From NCBI RefSeq assembly GCF_011393025.1, contig NZ_JAAOEO010000008.1, positions 1 to 64,000 of the forward strand: a DNA stretch of 64,000 nucleotides, in the 5' to 3' direction. The position numbers were made by a program, and so were the translations under genes. Positions 43,076 to 52,340 of the stretch are shown in pieces. The stretch comes from Neobacillus terrae. Its GTDB lineage: Bacteria > Bacillota > Bacilli > Bacillales > Cytobacillaceae. Each line of letters starts with the position of its first letter. The first letter of the stretch is position 1. Below the pieces are notes generated by a model. It did not search any database. It saw only the letters and a program-made list of their open reading frames with translations, and had not been told where the DNA came from.

Positions 43076-43823
43076 AATCCCTATTGCTTTCTGTCTTGAT
43101 TAAATCCCATGGACTGATAATACCTATTGGTTTTTCCTTTTCCGATCCTTGCGGGGTGATAATAACTGCTTCAAGCTTGGCCCCTTTTTCCATTCGTTCC
43201 TCAAATAAATCCTCAAGTTCAAATATAGTCATTTTTTTCGAGACAAATTTAACTGTATTAGTGTTCTCATAAGGCCTGACATCCTTAATCTTTTGGCCTT
43301 TTAAATAAATTGTATTTCCTTTAAGGCGGTTTGTAAAATAGCTTCTTATACCGCTTTCAGTCATTAAAAACGAAAACTGTTCCCCATTATAGATTGGAAA
43401 CTGAGTAAAGGGATGTTTCTCCATATCCATTAAGACATCTTTGAGTTCCTCCTCAGCCTGATAGCTTTTAACCTTATCAGAAGCAATCGAAACAACAGAT
43501 GGAGGAGTGGATAAAAATCTAGCAATCGTTTCTATTTGTTCGACCACTTCCGTATGCGGTTCAGCAATATAAAAATTCTCTCTGCTTTTTTCGTGTACCA
43601 AAGCATTTCGAAGGCGGGCGTAGCTTTTTAAATCATCAAAATAACGTCGTATGGATGTATGCTCGTTCCTCGCTTTATGAAGAAGATCCAAAAAATGATC
43701 GTTGTCAGTATTTTTAACTACTTTTTTTAGTTCTTCGTGGATCTGATTAAATGCAATTTCAAATCTTTCGGATTTTTCTCTTTGACGGTCAAATTTCTTA
43801 GACTCTTGTACATTCTGAACCAT
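43074..43823 (-). CDS. CBS-domain protein with HEPN-like N-terminus
   Basis: 249 residues. The N-terminal helical part (about 1-105) contains SYARLRNALVHEKS, which has the Rx4H spacing (RNALVH) typical of HEPN domains. A CBS-pair-like region (about 110-245) follows: TQFPIYNGEQFSFLMTESGI and GKPIGII-like EKPIGIISPWDLIKTE. No signal or membrane helix. CBS pairs bind adenosyl ligands; the HEPN reading is inference from one motif. It lies 14 bp downstream of the phosphotransferase gene on the same strand, so the two are probably co-transcribed. Confidence 0.7.
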   Translation of the reverse strand: MVQNVQESKKFDRQREKSERFEIAFNQIHEELKKVVKNTDNDHFLDLLHKARNEHTSIRRYFDDLKSYARLRNALVHEKSRENFYIAEPHTEVVEQIETIARFLSTPPSVVSIASDKVKSYQAEEELKDVLMDMEKHPFTQFPIYNGEQFSFLMTESGIRSYFTNRLKGNTIYLKGQKIKDVRPYENTNTVKFVSKKMTIFELEDLFEERMEKGAKLEAVIITPQGSEKEKPIGIISPWDLIKTESNRD

Positions 43824-43837
43824 TGGTTATCCTCCCT

Positions 43838-44743
43838 TTATAAAAGAGCAAGATTTAAAGCTTCCTGTGCTCCTTTCACTAGTTCAGTGTCATTGAGATC
43901 AGCACCGTATAAAAGTAAAAGCAGCGAGGTATAAATAGCCTTAAATCTGGCAAGCTCCTGTGTTTCAAAGTCAACAGATCCGTATATATTAAAAAATTGT
44001 CTTCGCCCCTCAACAGGGAAAAAGCTATACACAATTGATAAATCTACAGCGGGGTGGCCAATATGAGTATCTCCCCAATCTATTACTCCAGACATTTCCC
44101 CTTTACTATCCAATATGAGGTTCCTGAAGTGCATATCTCCATGTACCAGTTTATAAATAGGAGCAATTTCAATATCTTTAAGCGATTCTGCATACTCTAT
44201 TAATCGGGCATGGTCATTGGTTAGCCCTCCATCTACTGCTTTTTTAATATTTTCCTGCAGCCTGTTTTTTCTTCCGGCAATACTGAGACGTCCTAGCTCA
44301 TCATATGGAACACCAGCCGCTTTTGCATTTTCAAGTGGAAAAGCATGCAGGTTTTTCAGAAAAGTGGCAAGCGGTTCAATCGACTGCATACGCTTTTCTG
44401 GGGATAGAGCAGCTGGGGTGATACCATTTACCAAACTATAACCGATAAACATCCAAGGAAAGTCTTTTCCCGGTTTTCCTATAAAAATAGGAACAGGAAT
44501 TGGGGTATCGACGGCTTCCGCCAACATAGGCAATAGCTTGCTCTCTGTTTCAAGCAGTTTAACTGCAATCGTCCTTCGAGGAAAACGGAAAACGTATTGT
44601 TTATTTACCATAAAAACCGTGTTATCGAAACCTTCTCCCAATTTGGTAATTTCTACATGAGAAAGTTCAGGAAATTGTTTTGAAATTAAAAAAGCCGCCT
44701 CTTCATTGGTCATAATGCGTTCAGGTGCCCATATTTCTGCCAA
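43838..44743 (-). CDS. Aminoglycoside phosphotransferase (APH) family protein
   Basis: 301 residues of the APH/choline-kinase fold. Catalytic loop HGDMHFRN (201-208, Asp203) and metal-binding IDWGDT (Asp222) are intact; Lys62 is the probable ATP lysine. The start is TTG 44743, seven bases after GGGGG; an internal ATG at codon 11 is less well placed. The natural substrate is unknown; family members act on aminoglycosides, macrolides or small metabolites, so resistance cannot be claimed. Confidence 0.85.
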   Translation of the reverse strand: MAEIWAPERIMTNEEAAFLISKQFPELSHVEITKLGEGFDNTVFMVNKQYVFRFPRRTIAVKLLETESKLLPMLAEAVDTPIPVPIFIGKPGKDFPWMFIGYSLVNGITPAALSPEKRMQSIEPLATFLKNLHAFPLENAKAAGVPYDELGRLSIAGRKNRLQENIKKAVDGGLTNDHARLIEYAESLKDIEIAPIYKLVHGDMHFRNLILDSKGEMSGVIDWGDTHIGHPAVDLSIVYSFFPVEGRRQFFNIYGSVDFETQELARFKAIYTSLLLLLYGADLNDTELVKGAQEALNLALL

Positions 44744-44861
44744 TCGAATACCCCCAAATAAGAATCAGTTTTGTGTGATTTATTTTACCAAAGAAGGGAA
44801 TATTAACAAATATTCTGGGTTTAAACTGGGGAAGATACAGCATTTATAAGGAGGATTCGTT

Positions 44862-46403
44862 TTGAGTACATCTGACCAACATCAAAAATTCCCAAGAACT
44901 TACTGGAGAGAAATAGGTTTTCCATCCTTCGGAAAGCTTTCTGAAGATATAACTGTAGACATTGCAATTGTTGGTGCTGGTATTACCGGGATCACTGCAG
45001 CTTATTTACTTGCAAAGGAAGGAGTAAAGGTCTCTATTATAGAGGCCGGAGGGGTTCTTAACGGTACAACCGGCCATACAACTGCAAAAATAACTGCCCA
45101 GCATGGCCTGTTTTATGATGAGCTTATAAGTCACTTCGGAGAGGACAAAGCCTGGCAGTATTATGAATCAAATATTAGTGCCCTTGAGTTTATCCAGCAA
45201 ACCTCCAAAGAGCTGGACATTGATTGTGATTTTAGCCAGCAGGATGCCTGTATCTACTCTACAACAGACCAATATGCTGAAAAAATTGATAAAGAATGGA
45301 ATGCCTATAAAACGCTTGGCATAGATGGCTATATGGCTGAAACCATTCCATTTCCCATTGAAATCAAAAATGCTCTTTATATGAGGAATCAAGGACAATA
45401 CCATCCTTTAAAGTTTATGAAGGGCCTTTTAAACGAGGCCGTTAAAATGGGCTGTCAGGTTTATGAAAACACTACTGCCATGGAAATTGGGGATATTGAA
45501 AGCAGCCGGCCAATGGTCGTTACAAAGGATGGCCATAGGGTGTCAGCAAGGAAAGTCATCATTGCCTCCCACTTCCCTTTCTTTGATGGAATGGGGATGT
45601 ATTTTGCCCGGATGTATGCGGAAAGGTCATATGCGATTGGTGTTAAAACTGACCAGGAATACCCCGGCGGAATGTATATCAGCGCAGACGATCCTTCCCG
45701 CTCCTTCCGTTATACACCATACGGGCAAAATGGGGAGAAATTACTGATTATTGGTGGCGAAAACCATAGAACTGGTACAGGACAGGACACTCTTACTCAC
45801 TATAATGCTTTACAGCAGTTTACCAAAGATACTTTTGGAATAGACAGCTATTCCTACAGATGGTCAGCCCAGGATCTAAAAACACTGGATAAAGTACCAT
45901 ATATAGGCCATATCACTGACAATAAAGAAAATATTCTTGTTGCAACTGGTTATAAGAAATGGGGAATGACAACAGGAATTCTGGCAGGCCAAATTTTATC
46001 AGACTTTGCCATGGACCGTGAAAATCCCTATAAAGAACTATACACTCCATCAAGGTTTAAAGCCGACCCAAGCCTGCAAAAAGCAGTATCCTATAATGCC
46101 ACTGTAGCGGGACATTTATTAAAAGGAAAGCTTGAGCTTGTGCCAAAGGATCCGGGGGATTTAAAAAATGGCGAAGGCTCCGTTGTCATGCATAACGGAA
46201 AAAGAGCCGGCGGGTATAGAGATGAAAACGGAAAACTATATCTTGTGGATACAACCTGTACTCATTTGGGCTGTGAATGCGAATGGAACCATGCGGAAAA
46301 GACATGGGACTGCCCTTGCCATGGCTCGCGTTTCGCTTACTCCGGAGAAGTAGTCGAAGGCCCGGCGCTCGTGTCATTAAAAAATCCTTTAGAAGAGGAT
46401 TAA
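44862..46403 (+). CDS. yhfW: FAD-dependent oxidoreductase with C-terminal Rieske domain (YhfW type)
   Basis: 513 residues. An N-terminal DAO-type FAD domain (about 30-400) with the dinucleotide motif IVGAGITGITAAYLLAKEG and GTTGHTTAK; then a Rieske 2Fe-2S domain (about 420-505) with CTHLGCECEWN and CPCHGSRF supplying the two Cys-His pairs. Same layout and length as B. subtilis YhfW (509). TTG 44862 follows GGAGG. The electron partner and substrate are unknown. Own terminator. Confidence 0.92.
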   Translation: MSTSDQHQKFPRTYWREIGFPSFGKLSEDITVDIAIVGAGITGITAAYLLAKEGVKVSIIEAGGVLNGTTGHTTAKITAQHGLFYDELISHFGEDKAWQYYESNISALEFIQQTSKELDIDCDFSQQDACIYSTTDQYAEKIDKEWNAYKTLGIDGYMAETIPFPIEIKNALYMRNQGQYHPLKFMKGLLNEAVKMGCQVYENTTAMEIGDIESSRPMVVTKDGHRVSARKVIIASHFPFFDGMGMYFARMYAERSYAIGVKTDQEYPGGMYISADDPSRSFRYTPYGQNGEKLLIIGGENHRTGTGQDTLTHYNALQQFTKDTFGIDSYSYRWSAQDLKTLDKVPYIGHITDNKENILVATGYKKWGMTTGILAGQILSDFAMDRENPYKELYTPSRFKADPSLQKAVSYNATVAGHLLKGKLELVPKDPGDLKNGEGSVVMHNGKRAGGYRDENGKLYLVDTTCTHLGCECEWNHAEKTWDCPCHGSRFAYSGEVVEGPALVSLKNPLEED

Positions 46404-46412
46404 TGAATAAAA

Positions 46413-46446
46413 AAACAGCCAAAATATGCTCTGGCTGTTTTTTTAA
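46413..46446. terminator. Terminator between yhfW and the secreted gene
   Basis: AAAACAGCCA-aaatatgc-TCTGGCTGTTTT followed by TTTAATT. Confidence 0.85.
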
Positions 46447-47340
46447 TTATTGCTTTATATCAACCCAACTTTGATAGTGATGAATAGCAAAGAGATAATT
46501 ATAACCGGAATAAGCATTTTGGACCTTACCTAATTCCGTATTCATAAATGCTTCACCTTCTTCATAAAAGGTTACCTGGCTGCCCTCTGAAGTTTGTCCT
46601 GTTTCCACACCGATAGCAATGGTTTTTCCAAGGGTAGAGGCGATTTGCATCTCATTTTTAACGAGTGCTATAATTCCATTCGTACCTTCAGCGAAATCAC
46701 GGTAAGCCATGACTGTTGGTATATCTGTATTTTGGATAACCCATTTCGCAAGGGAGCCTTTTCCATATTTATTGGAATAGCTCTGTTCATCAAACCAGAA
46801 TGGGATATCTGCACCTATAACTATCCCTTGTTGTTTTGCGAAGTTCTTTGCTTTAGTTAATGCTGTCTGATAATCCAAAACAGTACCTTTATAGTTAGAG
46901 TTCCAGCCTTTGTACAAATATGGTTCAACATCTAGATGAATTCCAGTAAACCTTTGTGATGACGACGTCTGGCGCTGATAATTTTGCACCCAGTTTAAAA
47001 ATGTATCCATCTTCGTCATCCCAGCTGATGAGGCCCAATCAGGTGCTCCATCAAGTGCATGAACCTGAATATTATTAGCCGAAGCTTTCCCGATAAAAGA
47101 CTGGTAATAGCTAAACGGCATACTTTGGTCAACCTGGAGATAAACCTGTTTAACACCTTTTTGCTGCAAAAATAAAAGAATAGCGTCAGGCTGTGTTTTA
47201 ATTAGTGAGGTATTCCAAAGCCATGTAGACCGGGGCACTTCCTGCATGGCAGATGCCTTAGAATGAAATGAGGAAAAATCAAATCCAAAAATAATCATAA
47301 CTATAGCAAATAACCCTAGCACTTTCTTAATACTTTTCAT
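46447..47340 (-). CDS. Secreted TIM-barrel-like protein under cyclic-di-GMP riboswitch
   Basis: 297 residues. Signal peptide (about 1-32, KASA), then one domain with alternating strand-helix pattern and glycosidase-like segments GVKQVYLQVDQS, RFTGIHLDVEPYLYKG, GIVIGADIPFWFD and IPTVMAYRDFAEG. The Asp-Val-Glu at the end of a strand (HLDVEPY) is where a barrel hydrolase would keep its catalytic acids. ATG 47340 follows AGGAGTGGAGA. The mRNA leader is a cyclic-di-GMP-I riboswitch, suggesting a matrix or surface function switched with lifestyle. No exact family recognised; glycoside hydrolase activity is inference. Confidence 0.75.
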   Translation of the reverse strand: MKSIKKVLGLFAIVMIIFGFDFSSFHSKASAMQEVPRSTWLWNTSLIKTQPDAILLFLQQKGVKQVYLQVDQSMPFSYYQSFIGKASANNIQVHALDGAPDWASSAGMTKMDTFLNWVQNYQRQTSSSQRFTGIHLDVEPYLYKGWNSNYKGTVLDYQTALTKAKNFAKQQGIVIGADIPFWFDEQSYSNKYGKGSLAKWVIQNTDIPTVMAYRDFAEGTNGIIALVKNEMQIASTLGKTIAIGVETGQTSEGSQVTFYEEGEAFMNTELGKVQNAYSGYNYLFAIHHYQSWVDIKQ

Positions 47341-47385
47341 ATTCTCCACTCCTAATTGGGTTTTTTTGGACATCCCCAAGGAGGA

Positions 47386-47470
47386 GCCCGGCAGCCGGCT
47401 GCCATACATTCCTTCAAGGAATGAGTAGGCCCATAACTTTGCGTCCCAGCTTTTCAGCAGGTTTGCCTTT
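47386..47470 (-). promoter_or_regulatory. Cyclic-di-GMP-I (GEMM) riboswitch upstream of the secreted gene
   Basis: On the minus strand AAAGGCAAACCTG, GAAAAG, CTGGGACGCAAAGTTATGG and GCCTA, a hairpin CATTCCTTGAAGGAATG, then GGCAGCCGGCTGCC. All conserved blocks of the class I aptamer are present, more fully than at 16361. No terminator follows before the gene. Confidence 0.9.
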
Positions 47471-47582
47471 TTCGTCTTATTGACATTATAATTCCTAGAT
47501 ATTTACACATGAATAAGCTAAAATACCTATAATTGTCGATATTTGGATTAAAAAGAAGAATTTTTAAATTTTGGACAAGAAC

Positions 47583-47795
47583 AAAAGGCGCAAGCGCCCT
47601 GGTCAGATGATGAAAGGCTAAAATCGCCACGTCCTGTGGCAACGCCTTCCTGACCCACATCCTGTGGGCCTCCGACAGGCATAAGACGAATCACGCAGGA
47701 AATCCTGATTTCTGGAGTGAGTTGGCTTATGACCCCGAGGGGCTGGGCGCTGAAGCTGGATTCCACTAACTTTGTTCGGAGAGTATCCACAAGAT
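47583..47795 (-). repeat. Dispersed GCGCAAGCGCC repeat, copy 5
   Basis: Same family and order as 22075-22345 but without its internal insertion. It ends GGGCGCTGAAGCTGGATTCC ... TTTGTTCGGAG. Lies in the gap between the riboswitch and the next terminator. Confidence 0.8.
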
Positions 47796-47805
47796 TAAAT
47801 TCCCA

Positions 47806-47842
47806 AAAAAATATAGCCTCCCAATAAAATGGGAGGCTGGTT
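47806..47842 (-). terminator. Terminator of the 45-residue gene
   Basis: On the minus strand AGCCTCCC-attttatt-GGGAGGCT followed by ATATTTTTTT. Confidence 0.85.
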
Positions 47843-47843
47843 T

Positions 47844-47981
47844 TTATCGGCTATTTCCGTTTGGACGAGGTCTTTTCTGGTCATCACCGGTTGAAAACTC
47901 TACCAGCTCTGAACTAGTTCTTCCTTTTTTCTTACTGTTATTTATTTGCGCATTTCTATTTCCAAGCTTAACGCGCCCCAT
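47844..47981 (-). CDS. Small basic protein, 45 residues
   Basis: Begins MGRVKLGNRNAQINNSKKKG and ends QKRPRPNGNSR. AAAAGGAGGGG lies five bases before the ATG and a terminator follows directly, so it is a real gene in all likelihood. Asn/Lys/Arg-rich and hydrophilic, like minor spore proteins of bacilli, but I cannot assign a family. Confidence 0.68.
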   Translation of the reverse strand: MGRVKLGNRNAQINNSKKKGRTSSELVEFSTGDDQKRPRPNGNSR

Positions 47982-48116
47982 ACATACCCCTCCTTTTAAG
48001 GGTAGTATGTTTTAAATCAGTATAGGTTATTCCATGCTGAAGGCCGGCTTTTTCCGTTTCATGGCTGCTTAAAGCTGGAGCTATACAATTTAAAAAAGCT
48101 TTATATTTTATTTACC

Positions 48117-48154
48117 ATTTTAATAAAGCCATGCAACCTGCATGGCTTTTCAAT
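48117..48154 (-). terminator. yfmL terminator
   Basis: On the minus strand AAGCCATGC-aggtt-GCATGGCTT followed by TATTAAAA. A dispersed-repeat end (GCTGGAGCTATACAATTT) lies just to its left. Confidence 0.75.
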
Positions 48155-49294
48155 TTATCGTTTATTTGGGTTCTCGTTTGCAATTTGGCCCTTAAAGAAG
48201 ATTCGTTTGCTTACAGGAATCTCGAGGTTCCGGCAATATTGCTTTAACTCTCTCTCTTCACGTTCTGTGACTAGAGAGATAACTGTACCATTTGCCCCCA
48301 TACGTCCCGTACGTCCAGAACGGTGGACATATTGGTTAATATCCTTAGGCATATCTATATGGACAACATGCGTAATTCCCTGAATATCAAGGCCTCTTGC
48401 CGCCACATCGGTAGCAATAAGCATCTTCAGCTTACCATCACGAAAATTCCTTAAAGCCGATTGCCGTTCCATTTTGTCCAGTTCGCTATGAAGAAGTCCA
48501 ACCGATAATTCTTTAAATTGCAATTTTGCTCCAGCAACCGTGATTTCCGAAATATCATTAACAAATGCCAATGTCTTAATGTTTTCAAGACGCGCAATTT
48601 TTTCGAGAAGTTTAACTTTTTCCCGCGGTTCACAGGAAAAATAAATATGCTCTACTTCACCTGTAGGGATTTCCTCTTCACGGTTAATCCGTATGACTTC
48701 CGGTTCATTTGTTAATTCACGGGCTAATTTTTCAGTATCCTTTTTTAATGTCGCTGAAAAAATTAAGACCTGACGGCTCGCCTGGGTACTTTTTAAAATG
48801 CTTTGAGTTGTGCCAGTGTGTTCCTTAGTTAAAAGCTGATCACCCTCATCAAGGACAAGCGTTTTAACTTCATGCATCTTAAGCTTTTTTTGTTTAATTA
48901 ATTCATTTACTCTTCCTGGCGTGCCAAAAATAACCTGTGGCCGCTTTTTAATCTTTTCCAGCTGCCTCTTCAGATTCGCTCCTCCAATAAGAGTAGCTCC
49001 TCTTAGGCCGCTTCCCTCCGACCACTTTTGAAACTCCTGGTATACCTGCATAACCAGCTCCTGGGAGGAAGCCAATACAACAGCCTGCAAACTCTGATTC
49101 TCCGCGTCGACCGATTGGAGAACAGGAAATAAATAGGCTAAAGTCTTTCCTGTCCCTGTTGGAGATTCTGCAATTATATCCTTTCCTTCCATTGCAACAG
49201 GAAGCGCAGCGTTTTGGATAGAAGTAGGCTTTTCAAAGCCTGATTTCTCCCACGCCTCTTTTAAAAAAGGTTTTAACTCCTGAACATTTATCAT
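48155..49294 (-). CDS. yfmL: DEAD-box RNA helicase YfmL
   Basis: 379 residues: the two RecA-like domains only, with no C-terminal extension. Motifs: Q motif (FEKPTSIQNAALP), I SPTGTGKT (44-51), Ia, II as DEGD rather than DEAD, III SAT, V ATDVAARGLD, VI HRSGRTGRMG. The DEGD variant and short length match B. subtilis YfmL, which has a role in 50S ribosome assembly in the cold. Monocistronic. Confidence 0.92.
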   Translation of the reverse strand: MINVQELKPFLKEAWEKSGFEKPTSIQNAALPVAMEGKDIIAESPTGTGKTLAYLFPVLQSVDAENQSLQAVVLASSQELVMQVYQEFQKWSEGSGLRGATLIGGANLKRQLEKIKKRPQVIFGTPGRVNELIKQKKLKMHEVKTLVLDEGDQLLTKEHTGTTQSILKSTQASRQVLIFSATLKKDTEKLARELTNEPEVIRINREEEIPTGEVEHIYFSCEPREKVKLLEKIARLENIKTLAFVNDISEITVAGAKLQFKELSVGLLHSELDKMERQSALRNFRDGKLKMLIATDVAARGLDIQGITHVVHIDMPKDINQYVHRSGRTGRMGANGTVISLVTEREERELKQYCRNLEIPVSKRIFFKGQIANENPNKR

Positions 49295-49445
49295 AAAAAA
49301 CTCCTTTAATTAAAAAATCGTCTTGTTTCTATTATAAGTATTTACACCTTTTCAAATCCAATATTAGGCGAATCAGCATGCTTTTGATACTAACGCAGAT
49401 GGGAGCTGGTGTCTAGAGGCTGTTTTTCTTTAAAATTGGTGGTGT
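49295..49445. other. yfmL upstream gap
   Basis: Holds the yfmL promoter region; nothing else recognised before the repeat array. Confidence 0.35.
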
Positions 49446-49620
49446 TCTTCAAAACTTTTCCGAATATCTACAAAAATGGGCGACAGTTCTGCAAAAGTTT
49501 ATGGGTATTCTACAAAAATGGCTGTCTGATCTACAATAAGTTATGGCTGTTCTACATTTTGATTTTTTCACTAAACAGGATTGAGGGTTCTTTACAAAAA
49601 CTTTGGATTTCCCAACAAAA
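49446..49620. repeat. TCTAC-type 21-nt periodic array, right copy
   Basis: TCTAC or near variants start at 49446, 49467, 49488, 49509, 49530 and 49551, each exactly 21 nt apart. Decayed units follow (TTTAC 49591, CCAAC 49612). Fillers read ATGGCTGT or GTTATGGGTAT-like and differ from those at 1-246, so the pentamer and the spacing are what is kept. Confidence 0.85.
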
Positions 49621-49649
49621 GTTTAGTTTTAACTTTTTCCACATTAAGA

Positions 49650-49690
49650 AATAAAACATCGGGCTGAAATCAGCCCGATGCTTCTATCAT
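49650..49690 (-). terminator. inhA terminator
   Basis: On the minus strand AGCATCGGGCTGA-ttt-CAGCCCGATGTTTTATTT. Confidence 0.85.
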
Positions 49691-49694
49691 TCTA

Positions 49695-52097
49695 TTATTT
49701 GTGAATCCAAACGGCTCCTGCAGTATTGTCTTTTGCTTCACCAATTACCTGGAACTTCAATCCAAAGTTTGGAACTTCACGTCCTGCGTCAGGAATTAAA
49801 TCATTAATGTATTTCTTAGAATCATCAAATGTTGTTACTCCTGGAAGGCCTTTGTAGTCATAGATTCCGCGAGATGGTGATTCGATATACCATGCTTGTG
49901 AATTATCGTATGTGAAAGCTGCATCTGCCACCTGATAGCGGGTGCTTTGGCTGATCGAAGGTTTACCATTTAATGTACCAACGATCGCTTCTGGATGAGC
50001 ATCAACTACACCAAGGAACCCTTCTCCTGGGTGGATTCCAGTCCAGTTGTCTAGGTAAGTATCATCCGCATACCAAACCACTAAACCAGGGCTGTATTTT
50101 ACGCCACGTGAGAATTCAAGGGCTTTGTCAGCACCAGCCCAGTTTCTCCACTCAAGGTAATAATATTGTGGCTTGCTAATCCATCCATCCGCCACTTCAA
50201 AACCTTTTAATGTAACTTGTGGAGTTCCTTCTACATCGTCAGCGAACGTTACATTACCGTCAACTGTTAGTTGAAGATTATCCAATGCAAAACCATCTGG
50301 AGCAAGTCCGCCATCTGTAACGTATTCAAATTTAAGCTTTACCTTTTTGCCTGCAAATTGGCTTAAATCGTAAGACTTATCTACCCATTGACCTTGTGAA
50401 GATTCAAAAGCTGATCCTCCACGAACTACGTCTGACTCGTCACCAATTACATCTATATCTTTCGTTGTTCCATCATTGGCTACTGCTGTTACTTTTACAT
50501 AATCATAGTCTGTTTCAACTTCATAATAAGATTTGAAATCAAACTTTGCACTACTCGCATTTGTTAAATCAAATTCCGGTGTTTCCATTACTGTATCGAG
50601 GTCATCACCTTTTGTACTGTAATAGTACTTTTCACCAAATTTAGGAGCAATACCAGGAATTTTCTTATCCGGCAGGTTAACCTTTACGATGCCAGGGTTT
50701 TTAGACTTGGTTACACTTTGGTCAATAAATGAAGTAACACCATTTTTATTGATGTCTTCATAATTTACTTCTGTAATATTAGCCCAGTTGCCGCCAATTG
50801 TCTTTTGGAAGAATTCTTTATTTTGCGGGGAGAAGCTTGGTGCTTCTGTTCCTGCGATATCACCGTTCCAGCTTCCGCCGGACATAATAGACCATGATGC
50901 AATTGGTTCACCTTGTCCTGAGTACTGAGTATCATATTCGTCTGGTAAACCTAAATCATGACCATATTCATGTGCAAATACACCAACCGCTCCGTCTTCA
51001 GGTTCGATTGTATAGTCGTAAGCGGCCATTTGTCCTCCCCAATAAGGAACCGATGCTTGAGTACCAGCAACAGGATAAACTCCATTTAAAGCCCAGCGAT
51101 GTGACCAGATTGCATCATCACCAAGTGCACCGCCGCCAGCTTCCTGGCCGACACCAGCATGCAGTACCATTAAATGGTCAACAAGGCCGTCCGGCTCGTA
51201 TTGATTTCCGTCACCATCTAGATCGTACTGATCAAATTTATCATAATCTGCTAAATTTATACCGGATGCAACGGCTGCATTTAAGGCGTCCTTTACAAGT
51301 CCGCGTGGCCCCTTACTGCCCTTCAAATTGTCGTGTCCACCTGCAGGATCATCACTTCCATAATCTTTTGCATTACCAGGAACCTTTAACCAGTTTGAAA
51401 CCTGTCCTGATACAGTGTAACTTCCACCTGATTGCTCTTCATAATATTGTTTAAACGTTTTAACTTTTTCACCATTAAATAAGGTGAAATCTTCGTTTCC
51501 GAACAACATTTTTTGATAGTGTTCTGGACTAAAGTCATCAGACCACATATAACCTTTTTCTTGCTCTATATTATTGTGAGCAAAATCAGCATATTCAACT
51601 AGAAGTACTAAAACCTTATCTTCACGAACGGCACCATTATAGGCTGCCTGCTTAGCAGAATCTACTTTAACCGCACCTGTCGGCTTGCCTTTTTTAAAAT
51701 TCTCGTGACCTTTATCAAGCTGCTTTTTCAGCTTATCTTTTTGCTTAGTGAGAAAGTCTTTTGTCTTTTTATCAAACTCAGTCACCTGGGCTTTTTCTCC
51801 TGCTTGTTTACCAGGTTTCTGGCCTTTCTTTTGTATGTAATCCTTCACCGCTTTTTGAACTTGTTCAGGAGTTGCATCCTTGGAAATAAGTCCACGCTGC
51901 TGAAGAGCTTTTGCTAAGCGGTCCTCGTTGACGATATTTAGGTCAAAAGGTGCCGATTCAACTGTTGGCGCTGCTGCGGCTGGTTTTGGTGCAACTGTTG
52001 AAGTTGCGAATGCTCCTGCAAACAAAGTGGAAGCCATGATGGTGCTTGCAGTTACGCTAGAAAAAACTTTTAATGCTTTGGTTTGCTTTTTCCCCAA
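49695..52097 (-). CDS. inhA: Immune inhibitor A (M6 family) metalloprotease
   Basis: 800 residues, secreted zinc protease. Signal peptide (about 1-43, ending in an Ala/Pro-rich stretch), an N-terminal propeptide, and a catalytic domain with the metzincin-like site [14 protein letters not shown] (His376, Glu377, His380; third ligand near Asp386). [14 protein letters not shown] (291-304) is a Ca2+ loop. A beta-sandwich MAM-like part and VEG-type C-terminus follow. In pathogenic bacilli InhA degrades antimicrobial peptides and matrix; here it may simply be a scavenging exoprotease. The start is TTG 52097 with GAGGGGG eight bases upstream. Confidence 0.93.
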   Translation of the reverse strand: MGKKQTKALKVFSSVTASTIMASTLFAGAFATSTVAPKPAAAAPTVESAPFDLNIVNEDRLAKALQQRGLISKDATPEQVQKAVKDYIQKKGQKPGKQAGEKAQVTEFDKKTKDFLTKQKDKLKKQLDKGHENFKKGKPTGAVKVDSAKQAAYNGAVREDKVLVLLVEYADFAHNNIEQEKGYMWSDDFSPEHYQKMLFGNEDFTLFNGEKVKTFKQYYEEQSGGSYTVSGQVSNWLKVPGNAKDYGSDDPAGGHDNLKGSKGPRGLVKDALNAAVASGINLADYDKFDQYDLDGDGNQYEPDGLVDHLMVLHAGVGQEAGGGALGDDAIWSHRWALNGVYPVAGTQASVPYWGGQMAAYDYTIEPEDGAVGVFAHEYGHDLGLPDEYDTQYSGQGEPIASWSIMSGGSWNGDIAGTEAPSFSPQNKEFFQKTIGGNWANITEVNYEDINKNGVTSFIDQSVTKSKNPGIVKVNLPDKKIPGIAPKFGEKYYYSTKGDDLDTVMETPEFDLTNASSAKFDFKSYYEVETDYDYVKVTAVANDGTTKDIDVIGDESDVVRGGSAFESSQGQWVDKSYDLSQFAGKKVKLKFEYVTDGGLAPDGFALDNLQLTVDGNVTFADDVEGTPQVTLKGFEVADGWISKPQYYYLEWRNWAGADKALEFSRGVKYSPGLVVWYADDTYLDNWTGIHPGEGFLGVVDAHPEAIVGTLNGKPSISQSTRYQVADAAFTYDNSQAWYIESPSRGIYDYKGLPGVTTFDDSKKYINDLIPDAGREVPNFGLKFQVIGEAKDNTAGAVWIHK

Positions 52098-52280
52098 AAA
52101 AATACCCCCTCATTTAATAAAGTTAGTAGAATACTTGCTTTTGAAACTGAGTCAAATGTTATCAGCTATTTTGAAAATTGTAAATTTTTTAACAGTAAAA
52201 CCAGGAAAAATAAGTAAATTTACCTAATAATCAGAAAATTCGACTTCTTTTTATCTAGTAAACTGGTAAATTCCATATCG

Positions 52281-52287
52281 GTTCTTT
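52281..52287. promoter_or_regulatory. Possible SinR box upstream of inhA
   Basis: GTTCTTT about 185 bp before inhA. SinR represses inhA in B. thuringiensis, so the site is of interest, but a 7-mer in A+T-rich DNA is weak evidence. Confidence 0.2.
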
Positions 52288-52305
52288 ATACCCATTAATT
52301 TACAG

Positions 52306-52340
52306 CAAAAAACTGTCTCCTATTTCGGAGACAGTTTTAA
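52306..52340 (-). terminator. Terminator of the MBL-fold gene
   Basis: On the minus strand AAAACTGTCTCC-gaaatag-GGAGACAGTTTTTTG. Confidence 0.9.

Noticed and set aside
50894..51454. 186-residue plus-strand gene inside inhA
   Set aside because: Antisense shadow of inhA with composition typical of reverse-frame translation and no ribosome site.
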